The position numbers and the translations under genes are program-made. A stretch of DNA of 64,000 nt from NCBI GenBank assembly GCA_013399855.1, contig VXAY01002880.1, positions 627,004 to 691,003 of the forward strand, read 5' to 3'. Origin of the DNA: Oxyruncus cristatus. Taxonomy: Eukaryota; Chordata; Aves; Passeriformes; Cotingidae. The stretch's first letter is position 1. Each line of letters begins with the position of its first letter. Below are positions 10,747-20,934 of this stretch, one piece after another. The notes under the pieces were generated by a model. That model was given only the letters and a program-made list of their open reading frames with translations. It had not been told where the DNA came from and did not search any database.

Positions 10747-12299
10747 ACCATTTAACCTTTGTGTTTTAGTTCCTTTTCAACAGGACTGAAGAACTTAGGG
10801 CTTCCAGCATTATTTGAGAGTCAGAGGTTCTGTTTTGCTAAAGCAGTAAATTACAATGTCCTCGTTAGCTCTCCTCTTCCCGTGCAACACTGGTGGCATG
10901 AAGGAAATGTATGTGATCAGCCAAAGAGGAATATAGAAATAGAAAAAGGGAGGAGAACACATCCCTATTCCTACTTCTACAATCCACAAGGAAGGCAAGG
11001 AGAAAGGGAGGCATTACTTTTCCCCATCTAATATTATCTTTTCTTCATTCATTTAATTCTTCCTTTTCTGTCCCTTTCAAAATTGTGGTCTGGAAATAGG
11101 ATAACCCTATTTTAGTCATCTGAGATGACATGCAGTTCTCTACAGACACTAATAGTATTTGGTGTTACCAAGAATTGAGCACTAGCTTGTGTCTATCAAG
11201 GAACCTAAGCACATGTAGTACTACTCATGCAAATATGCATAGTTGAAGATGCTAAATACATGATTATATGGAAATGTGTAAATCAACATAATTTCATATT
11301 ATTTATAAGGAAAATGTGAACTGATTTTTTTAGCAGAAGGTAAAGTACTACAATTTAGAGTTGCATTTTAATATTACTTTGAAGACTGGCAGGTGATAGG
11401 ACTTTTTCAGAATAAGAGAGATATAAAGATTGAGATTGGTCTGGGATTTTATATCAGCATGTGTGCGCAGTGATAATAATTAAGAAAATGACTGTGTTTT
11501 CCATAAAAATCCATTATCTTCAGTATTAACTCTTCCAGAACTATTAAAGTAATTGTTCTCAATGTATAGAAATTCTAAAAATGTTGTGTGTAATGAGATT
11601 TTTCTTTCTCTTTTCTTTTTTTTTTTTTTAAAGGTAAATTGAGTTATCCATAAAACTAGTAACACATTAATTAGTTGCTCTGGAGACTTAAACCCTGTCA
11701 TTATCTTCAGAGAGGCAAAAGAGCTTCCGTACATTCCCTGATAGCAGGAGGCATCATTGTAACAGCAGGACAAGATGTAGAGCAAAGAAGATAAATCACT
11801 GGAAAAGCTGGATGTCTAGCTAAATGCATGGTAACTAAAAGAGTAGGTTAAATATCATCAGTTCATTAGCAAGTGGAGTTTGAATATGGGTGATGCGTAC
11901 AAATACCTGATGTTCCATAGGCTTTGCTTTCTGAGTAATGTTTTATTTTGATAAACAATTATGAAAAAGAACATGAATGAAGTTATGCAAGTAGTTTTAG
12001 TAACACTTTGGTTTTACTACACTGTATTACTCTATATTAATCTTTTCTGTCTATAGGAAATATTCACCTAACAGGGCTTTGCTACTAATAAATTTTGTCA
12101 ATATAAAAATTTATTACTCTGCACTGTAAGTACCGGTTTTCTATAAAAATGGCTTCTTTCAGTCTTTTACTGTTTTGTTAGCAAAAAAAATAGAGAAACA
12201 AGAAATTCAGAAAATGTTTCAGGAGTTTTGACAGCAGTTTTAAAGTTTAGGAGATTGTATATTTGGGGGTGAAATCTAATGTAGATTTCTTTCTAGTGT
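10747..12299. other. Anonymous AT-rich sequence
   Basis: No recognised element. Contains a T-run at 11617-11630 and short chance frames (10759-11031 +, 11480-11785 -) without recognisable content. Confidence 0.6.
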
Positions 12300-12574
12300 A
12301 GCTCACCCTTTTTTGTACAGTAGTTATTTCTATTCACTGCCTTTCACGGAAATAACTGTTGTCCTCTGAAGTCAGTAATTACTGTTATATCCTGTAGTTT
12401 TTTGTCATCTCAGACTCGAGGTGCTGCAGTCTGCAGTTCCTTATGCTTTGAAAGCTCCTTTAATCCTTTTCATGGGCCGGAGGGTGCTACAGGTTGTACG
12501 TCCCAAGAGGTTCTAATCTCTTAGTTTCCGATATCCCTTTTGAATTGTCCTTTTTAATTTGCCCCTTTTAATTT
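12300..12574 (-). mobile_element. Putative ERV leader sequence, decayed
   Basis: Continues on the minus strand directly after the primer-binding site at 12575-12593. No gag-like reading frame is visible. The extent is arbitrary: I cannot find where the element ends. Read as leader only because of its position. Confidence 0.4.
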
Positions 12575-12593
12575 GTCCCTGTTTGGGCCGCCA
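12575..12593 (-). other. Retroviral primer-binding site, tRNA-Lys-like
   Basis: The minus strand reads TGGCGGCCCAAACAGGGAC. This is close to the known tRNA-Lys3 primer-binding site, differing by one inserted G and one substitution. It starts two bases after the CA end of the LTR, which is the canonical spacing. Confidence 0.7.
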
Positions 12594-12595
12594 TC

Positions 12596-13428
12596 TGTAG
12601 CAGTGAATAAAAACACAACTCTCCCGGATAGTGAAGATGGAGAGACTGATTTATTTAAAACTGAACAAGTTCCTATATTCAAAAAGCACGGTTACAAAAC
12701 ATGGGGGGAGTGAACACAGTCCTGTCCAATCACTTCAAAGCAGAATTTGCCCTTGCCTAAAACTAACAAACCTATATAATTTGTGTTTAACTTTCCGAAT
12801 ACTAAAAAAATTAAAATTATCAATTTTATTTGAATATAAGCATTCGGATTTAAAAATATCTCATGAAATATTTTCTTTATGTTTTAATAGTGCTTTTATA
12901 TAACCTAGGTAATGTTATTTTAATTCCATTTTTCTTAGCTGGTGCTGCAGACATTCTTTCACACTTAAGTTGGCTGTAGAAAGAGACCAGTTAGTTAAAA
13001 AATATGTACATAGTATCTGGTAATTCTCTATTGCATACTGCATTTAAAAACCAACCAAGCAAATCAAGCAAAAACCTCCACACTTTTATGTTCTGCTAAT
13101 TTTAGCTGTACACAGGCTAAATACTCTATCTACCAAAGACAGTGTGGTGATCTTGGGGATGTAAGATGTAAGCTAAAAAAGAAGTAGATGTCATAAAAGA
13201 CTGTTTTATATTTCCTTACATTGATAACAGCTACCACTACTTCATAAAAGCCTTCAATTTTCTGAAATTTAACTGTTTATTGTTCATAACCTCTTTCTAT
13301 GGTCATCATTGAAACAATATGACTGTTGCATGTACCCTCCAGGAGCTACATGACTTACCAACTATGTCTAATCTTCAAAAAGCCCATAAAAATTATCTTT
13401 AAATAGTGAAACCACTTCAGGGGCTACA
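12596..13428 (-). mobile_element. ERV 5' LTR, decayed
   Basis: Minus-strand LTR ending ...CTGCTACA at 12596, two bases before the primer-binding site. Its 5' start is proposed at 13428, where the minus strand reads TGTAGCCCCTG; the ends then form the perfect 6-bp inverted terminal pair TGTAGC/GCTACA, about 833 bp apart. Inside are a TATA-like site (plus 12891-12904) and an AATAAA polyadenylation signal (plus 12650-12655). The 3' LTR was not found. The right half of the LTR is AT-rich and not otherwise recognised, so the 5' edge is less sure than the 3' edge. Confidence 0.6.
12650..12655 (-). promoter_or_regulatory. LTR polyadenylation signal
   Basis: AATAAA on the minus strand about 50 bases before the LTR 3' end, where an R/U5 boundary would lie. 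Confidence 0.55.
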
Positions 13429-15541
13429 CAATGATGTAGCCAATTGTCCTTTTCATGCAGAATACTACATTACACTATTTCTTTAGGCTTATTCAATCTA
13501 GTCACAGGACTGATTATTTTATAATTTATTCAGAGCACAGAACAAAGTAGAATTTAAACAACCTTTTTCCTTGAAGAACTTGAAATGTTGGTCATGTTAC
13601 TTGGCATTCTTGGTGGCTAAAATTGCCTTTATTTCAAATAAATTAAACACCCTTTAACATCAGATAAATTCAGCTTCTCAAAAAACGCGTGTTGTTTCTT
13701 GAACTATTGCTTGAGTAAAACGTTTGGAACACATAGATCATCTTCGAGTCTTAGAAGAAAATGATTATCTGGACACAGAGACGTTGAACTTCTCCGAGCA
13801 GGAAAGTCAAGTAAGGTTCACCAGAAGAATGAACAGCACTTGCTGCAGTTGTCAAATTTGTGATTTAAGAATTAACACTCTCAGATTTCCAGGAGTGTTT
13901 TCAGGCAGTGCATCAAATTCTTAGTAGATTGTCAGGATAATGGAGGGTAGTAGCAGACACATCATTCAATATGTGTTCAGCCATGGAGTGCCTGCCCTTT
14001 GTGTACTTTGTGTACTGTGCCTTTGTACACTTTGTGGTACTTACTGCTGGTTGCCATTGAGAGAAAATTTTGTGTCTAGCTCTAGAAATTCCCTGCATGA
14101 GCTTCATTTGTGAGTTTTCAACATGCCTATTTTGGTTTTCACATTAATACTTACAGTTTCCAAAACTATTGATAGGATCCTACACTTATGAACAGTCCTC
14201 AACAATACTGTTTTGATTCAGCAGTCATCTCATTTTGCACAGGTTTGCAGATACTGGTCTGCATAGAAGTCTATACGTAAACTGGAAAAGAAAAAAAGTA
14301 TATGGGAATAAAATGAGAAAACAGGCCCATTAATAGATGAAACCAGTTAAAATTGTGGAATTATTGATTTACTTTGTAAAACAGTCTCTAAGGGAAGCAA
14401 ATTAAGTGCAGAATTTGTAGGGGGGGAAGATGTGTAAGCATGGAAGAATAATGCAAAAAAAAAAAAAAACAAAGATGGGAGGATGACTCTTGTATTTGCT
14501 GATCAGACCTGTATGATAGTCAAAGCAAGTAGTATTATTCCACTCACAAAATTGAATGGGATTGAATAATATTATTAATAGTAGACATAACAGTAATAGA
14601 CGCTTGTATATACACAGTCGTAAACAAGTGACCTTTAGAAATAATGGGTTAGAGGATAGAATCTTAAATCATTATGTGCATATCGATTAAAGTATTTCAG
14701 AGAATGTCTTTTGAAAATTTCACACACAAAAAAAATCCACATCTAAAGTTAGGTTGCCTATGAGCATTGGGAATTGGTTTGAAGACAAATTGTTATTACT
14801 CCTTTTATTTACGAAGAAGAGTTAAAATTAGCTTCTCTGAGAACATGAGCTAGGAACAGAGTCAATTTATTTTACCATAAAGAATTAAATTAAATGGTAG
14901 AAATTAGGGATTTTGTTGCACCTTTTACTCCTATAGTCTATCGGAGTATGAAAAGGTGTATCGTTAGGTAAAGACTGTGCATTGTATTTTGATAAGTTCT
15001 ATGAAAAATGTTGTACTTGGAACATGTAGCTTTTGTATTTTATATATACCCCTCATCTTTTATATATACGACAGAATCAAAGACATTTACTGTCTTTTAA
15101 TTTTGACTTTCTTCTCTCAGCTTTTTTGCTCCCATTATCTTTTTATTTTTCTAAACTTTATTTTAAGGGGAGTAATATTCCCAAATTGTAATTTCTGTGA
15201 TTCTCTGAATGTGTTAAAACAAAATCTTATTATTAAAATGTATATGTCTTATAAGAATGCCCAATTGTTTCATATTTGTGCGTATTATGATCATCATAAT
15301 AGAGCATCATCGTGTTCAGCAAAGTATACAAAAATCCAAGAAATAATATACGAAATGTGGTTTACAGGAATATTTCTTAATTGTACACAAAAGAAATGTT
15401 GACGGTGTGGTACTAATATTTAAAGAAAGGTCAAAATCTTGATCTTTGAGAGGAGGTTTGAAGCTGGGAATTCCAAAGCAGATGTGCCCTGGCAGTATAT
15501 GAGATTCTGAACTCGGAGCAAAAGCATTTCTTCCACATATA
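13429..15541. other. Anonymous sequence
   Basis: Holds a weak exon-like frame at 13715-13813, a short local repeat at 13997-14040 (TTTGTGTAC twice, plus an inverted variant), and an A-run at 14455-14469. A 141-codon frame at 14977-15402 (+) is rich in Ile, Phe, Leu and Cys from AT-rich DNA; no family recognised and I treat it as chance. Confidence 0.5.
13997..14040. repeat. Short degenerate tandem repeat
   Basis: TTTGTGTAC repeated directly, followed by 'tttgtacactttgtg'. Too short to classify further. Confidence 0.5.
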
Positions 15542-15680
15542 CCCTGAGATAGCTCTGTTGGTTGGAGCATGGTACTGATAACATCGAGACTGTGGGTTTG
15601 ATCCCCATGTGAGCCACTCATTTAAGAGTTGGACTCAATGATCCTTTTGGGTCCCTTAAACTCAGAATATTCTGTGATAG
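15542..15680 (+). mobile_element. tRNA-derived SINE, TguSINE1-like
   Basis: A tRNA-Ile-like head (about 15543-15615) has a Pol III A box TAGCTCTGTTGG at 15550-15561, an anticodon-loop CTGATAA (GAT, Ile), and a B box GGTTTGATCCC at 15595-15605. The acceptor stem no longer pairs, so it is not a tRNA gene. It is followed by a CR1-type tail, 'gttggactcaatgatcc...ctcagaatattctgtgat', which matches the 3' end of the CR1 at 37301-37834 in this window. This head-plus-tail layout is that of the passerine SINE TguSINE1, which borrows CR1 machinery. The name is from memory and not computed. Confidence 0.85.
15550..15605 (+). promoter_or_regulatory. Pol III internal promoter (A and B boxes) of SINE
   Basis: A box at 15550-15561 and B box at 15595-15605, 33 bases between them, as in a tRNA gene. 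The B box has T for C at one conserved position, so activity may be reduced. Confidence 0.65.
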
Positions 15681-17640
15681 TCTCTAAGAGTTTTTTTTTT
15701 TTGGCCTAAAGGAGACCAGAGGAGGCCAGATGTAGAGGTCAGGAATTCCAGTGTTCATTATTTTGGTCCTGCTTCTTTTACACCATTGATCTTTTTTTAT
15801 CTGACAATGTCTTCTATTCTTAATAGAAATGAAGTTTTCTCAAAATAGATCACATGAGATATTACAAGTCAGAACTAGGTGCTGCTCTCAGTTACATTTG
15901 TGCAACTCTGCACTCAATTAGTAAAGGTAAATTAGGAAGTGAAAGATTCCATTACAAATAGAAGGGTTAGCTTTAGCGTTTTGTTGTCTAGGTTAACAGA
16001 TATGTCAACCAATTGTGGAAATTTTCTGTGTTCAGTAATAAGTCCAAGTCAAGTTTTTCAGATACCTAACAAATTATTTGCTCAGTGGGATCTCTCGTTT
16101 CCTCATCCATTAGTCAACTATTTTCTCAAAACTTGTGGGAAGTTTATATCTGTAACATCACTGCTCTCCTAAGAAACTGAATTTGATTTGAAATTTTCAA
16201 GGATTAAAAAAAATAGAAGTGAAAACTGGATGTACAATTCCTCAGATTATACAGACATACTAATTCCACGTGCATAACTGTGGTTTCAGTGAGTCCTGAA
16301 TAAAAGGGATTTTTGTTCATGTATGCAGTCAATAAATATATATACATTATTTTATTTAAATCTATCATTTAATAAAGTTGACAAGCAATATATTCATCAT
16401 GTTCACATCAAATATACAATAAAATAATTATAGATTTATCTTAGCACACAAGCTCTTCAAATCTAGTAACTTCTGTGTGAACTTCTCTTATTTTAAAGTA
16501 ATTGTAGCTTTCAAACACAAGTCAAGTATAACCAGTGCATCTGAATGAATGTGACTCAGAGCACTTAAAATTAACTTTGAGAGCTGAGCATGGCTCACAA
16601 TCCAAGTAGGTGATATTATCAGGATCCTTTGCTTCTGCTCAAGAATTTCTGAGCAACACACCGAAAATAGACTGTGGAGATGTGACAGAAGTAGGAAATT
16701 TGTCAATTAGCCGAGATATAGTCTAGCTACAGACCTCTCTTAGATGGGAGGATTTTGATTGCACAGAGAGCATGATGATTTGAAGTTTATCTTGCTTGAG
16801 AATTTACCATGCAGCTGTTGTTGTACCTTGGGCATTATAAAAACATTGACGTTCTAAACTCCTCTTGGAATAAAGCCATAGATCAGCTATAGATCAAGAG
16901 TCATCTGACACCAGTAGCACCAGAATAATAGAAATTATCTTGATATTTGGAAAGAAAAAGTGCAGTGAAAGGAGAAGTAAACACACTACATGCCACAAAA
17001 GGGAAAAACCAATACTTAATGAAGATTCACAGGTCTTTAAAGAGATCCAGAAAATCTCAAAATGCTCAATATGTTCAAAACTAGAGTTAAGAATAAAAAT
17101 AACAATATCATATTTTCTCTCCTGTATGGAAACTGAATGAAAACAAATCAAACCAGTTTAAATAATGTTTTCAAATAATATACTTACAGTAGAAGCACTG
17201 CATTATTTATTTATTTGTTTTAAGGAAGAAAAGAACTCTAAAAGATCTCTTTTGAAAAGCAAATAAAATTTGTTCTCCAAGCTAATGAAATGTTATGTCA
17301 GAGTTGATCTCAAATTATTGCAGCTGAACACAAGTTTATACTAAATGAATTAATGTGGAACTTATGTTTGGTAACTGACTCACGAGCAGATTGTCTGTAG
17401 AAAATATCAATAGTGTTATATGATGAAAATGTTTAAAAGGAGAAATAAAAAAAATGCAACAACTAAAGACATATTGGATAGCTGCAAAATGTGATGCTGC
17501 TAATGATGAGAATATCAATGCATGTTTAGTGTACAGGTAAACAAATAAAATCGAGTTTAGGGTGCATGACGGAGAAGAATAAGGAATAGAAGAATGTGTG
17601 ATACAACATGTAACTAACTTACTGAGCAAACTGTGGTGAT
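15681..17640. other. Anonymous AT-rich sequence
   Basis: No recognised gene or element. A short T-run at about 15690-15702 follows the SINE. Confidence 0.6.
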
Positions 17641-18350
17641 CAGCTGGGTGCCATAGCTGGTGTTGTCAGCAGCTGCTGAGGGCTATGCTGCCAAGCTATC
17701 ACACTGCCCTGATAGCCAAGTGGGCAGAATGTCTCTGTGGTCACTCCAGCTTCTCCCCAGGTAGTGATGAGTGAGTGTGGTACCTGCTGGAGGCATGTCA
17801 GGGAACACATCCTGGGTCAGGCATGTGTAGCTCATCGCTGAGCGGCTGCACCTTGAAGTTTCAGTGGGGCCTGGCAGTACTGGAGCAAGGAGTGGAGTGG
17901 ATAGCGAAGTCTTTAAGCAGAATTCTCTGACCCTTCCATTGGTCGCTGCTGTAAATGTAAGCTGATGGTACAATTTTCACCTTGAACCCCTCTTTTGAAA
18001 GTAAATAGATGTTATGAGGTGTGTTAGGAAGGTGTTGCTTAATGTTTAAGGAAAGTTTTTCTGTTTTATGTCCTACTTGGCAATTGTTTAAGAAAATGTG
18101 GCACTGGAACTGCAAATTACATCTTATTTGGCACAGAATCTCATATTCTGCGAGTCCTGAGCTGAACTTTGCTTGAAATTGAGTAGGGGTCACCTCCCCA
18201 AATAACCACCAGAGACTCCCCAAAGAGGCTTGTGCAGGCGCAGTAATAAGTGTTGGATTAGATGGGTTTATGTAAATTTTAGTGCATAAATTCTTTTCCT
18301 TTTTACTCTCTGGTATGCTCGATTTGCGGAAAACTTCCAACTTACACCCT
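17641..18350. other. Unidentified repeat-like segment with a 159-codon frame
   Basis: 17641-17870 is less AT-rich than its surroundings. The minus frame at 17861-18340 runs 159 codons without a stop. The minus strand also has a 'ttattactgcgcctgcacaagcc' block and 'gggagtctctggtggttatttggggagg', which look like LTR-type sequence. I cannot name a family, and the predicted protein has no domain I recognise. It could be an old ERV LTR or an unrelated repeat. Confidence 0.35.
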
Positions 18351-20299
18351 GCACAGAAAAAAACAATGTCTGCTCTTTAAACCTGACTGTCCATGCTTAG
18401 AGAGCTCCTAAAATTCAGCAACAATTTGATTAGGGGATGTGCAAAGAAAATTGCATTTGTGACTTCTTAACTTTAAAATATTCTTACATATTTAAATCAG
18501 AAGATGCTACAAAACTCCTTGTTGAGTTTCCTCAGCTCTTCTATAATAAGAAGAATACTTTTCTACTTCAGGAATTTTTTTACATTGGTAGAAATAATGA
18601 TTTATCTGCTAGCTATGTTACTATTGTGCAATGCAATTCTGCACCTGGACAAGCCAATAGCTGAGCAATATCTATAACTCTAAAACTAGACTCTCGTCTG
18701 TCAGTGCATATGAAACCAGAACACTGTCGTACATCAGTAATATTTTATAATATTTACGGTAAGAAAAATTATGATAAAATATAAAACCTTTATCACTCTA
18801 TTGTTGTCTTAAATTAGCCTGAAACTGTGCTTGAAAGTCTATTATTCTTCCACTGCCTAGTCTCAAACTATTCTACATCATCAGTACATCAACTGATATA
18901 GTACTCAATAGCAGTTTTGAACAAAAGAAAAAAAAAATCAAGCTTTCAGTGACTGTAACTGAACTAACTTCTCATGTGTAGTCCCTTGCTAATGGGAATC
19001 TATGAGAGGAACAACTTGCAAAATTCTATGCTGCATCTACACAACCAGTTATCTGCCTTGTGAAATAAAACCACAATTTTAAATTTATCTACCTGCAACT
19101 CCCCTGAACCATAACTTCACATTAAAGTTAGAATTAATGTAAGTTTGTTTTCTTTTACCTTAAAATAGAAAAAGTACTCATATTGCCACAGAAAGTATGT
19201 GATCGACTCCCCCTCAATTTTCTCAAATGAGATAACTTTCCAAAGAATATTAAAATGTGAAAATGACTACTTCTCTCTCAGTTACATATTTGTATTCTTA
19301 TTCTATATGATGCTTCTACGGTATTTTATTTTGGGGAACATATAATATATTGAGGGGTTTGACCTCATGAACAAATCCATATTAACATCACTGAGACTTC
19401 TTTTTTGGGATGATTTTCAAGGTTCAGCTCCATAGATTTGATAAACAGAGAAAATACTGGAACTTGGAAATCTATGAGTTTGTTTTTTTTTTTTTACCCT
19501 TTGCATTGTTAGACAAAATATATCTGGTGAATATGTTGATCATAATACCCCACAGTGAGGTCCTCAGATGGCTAAAAAAGATACTATTTACATTTGAGGA
19601 GTTAATTGAATTTCTCTTAGCCTGATTTAGAGTAACATTTTCATCTTTTCCATGATTATAGCACCACTTCAATGCACCTCAGGTGAGACAAGTGAATTTG
19701 CCAGTTCTATTTTAAACACACCATCTGTGACATTTCTGTAGTAAGTGTTGGCAGTATACTGACACCACATTGTTAAAATGAATGAGACTTGACACATGGA
19801 ATTGTCCCAGGTTTCTATTCTAATGAATATATAAATAAATAAATAAAATATATATAATACATATACATATATAAAAATATATCTCTATATAAATATATTA
19901 AAAATTGACTTTTATTCAGAATTATTTTTTTCTTTGGAAAAAGTGCTACTATTAATAGCAGTGATGTAGGCTGCACTAATATTCTAATACCTCTTCTTTT
20001 TTTGTCGGAAACTAATAGAAGAGATCTTGCTGAGCAAAGTTTCTCAGCATAGTAGAGTAAACCAGCTACGTTCCTTTTCTGACTTGTGCTGTCAGCAACA
20101 AAAATTTAACATGGTCAGGCTCTTATTACAATTAACTGCTGATACTTGGCCCCCTGAAAAGTTGAAACAAGAACAAATTTTTGGAGATGAAGGAGTCTGA
20201 CTTGAAAATTTGGGCAGGACTCTAATACGGAAAAGTAAAATAAACTCCTTTCTGCTTACACTCACAGACATATGAACTCACCTGCAAAGACAAAGGATC
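18351..20299. other. Anonymous AT-rich sequence
   Basis: No gene or transposon recognised. Includes the AT-rich microsatellite listed next and a T-run at 19482-19494. Confidence 0.6.
19826..19900. repeat. (TAAA)n/(TA)n low-complexity tract
   Basis: Runs of ATAA and AT units with interruptions; a simple AT-rich microsatellite. Confidence 0.85.
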
Positions 20300-20934
20300 A
20301 GGGTGAGATATGTAGTATGTGGGGCTGCTGCAGGAAGATTTCCAGACCCATTTGTGCTGCCAGCCTTTGAACCAATTGTCCTTCATCCATTCCCCAAACC
20401 AAGAAGACAACACTTTGTTCTCTCCCACTGGCATCCTGATACAAATTCTCAGTCAAGCATTATTTTTAGATTTTTCTGTACATCCCACACTGGAGCAGCT
20501 CAAGAAGCCCTGAAGGAAGCTGTTGCCTGGGACATCTCACGTTGGAGCAGAGAAAGAATCTACTCTGAAGGACTGTAGCTGGGAAGAGGGTGCATGCTAC
20601 AGCAGAGGAAAAAGTTGGAGGAGGAAGTGACTGAAAGGAATTGTTATGGACTGGTTGTAGCCTCCAGTTCCTCTGTGCTGCCTGGGGTGAAGGGAATCCA
20701 TATTGTTTTGTCTTTATTTCTCACCACCAAACTCTATTTTTAACTGGTAATAGATTAAATTAATTTTCCTTAAGTTAAACCTGATTTGTCAATGATGGTA
20801 GTTTGTGAATGATGTCTCTGTTTTTATCTCAGCCCGTGAGCTTTTCCACCTAATTTCCATGTAACTCCTATCGAGGAGGGGGATGAGAATAGATGGGTTC
20901 ACATCCAGCTACCAGCCAAGGTCAACCTACAACA
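20300..20934 (+). mobile_element. ERVL-type LTR
   Basis: The 3' half is clearly an avian ERVL-type LTR. It has repeated 'cactggagcag'/'cacgttggagcag' units with 'gaaggactgtagctgggaag' (20470-20590), 'gaggaggaagtgactga' near 20620, an 'ggtaatagattaaattaatttt' poly(A)-signal region near 20745, 'ctcagcccgtgagctttt' near 20830, and the terminus 'ccagccaaggtcaacctacaaca' ending at 20934. The part before 20460 is poorly matched, so 20300 is an estimate. The frame at 20303-20578 is an accident inside this element. Confidence 0.75.

Noticed and set aside
14977..15402. 141-codon plus-strand membrane-like protein
   Set aside because: Hydrophobic composition follows from T-rich codons; no family, no splice or promoter context.
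15542..15615. tRNA-Ile gene
   Set aside because: A and B boxes and a GAT anticodon are present, but the acceptor arms do not pair and a CR1-type tail follows, so it is the head of a SINE.
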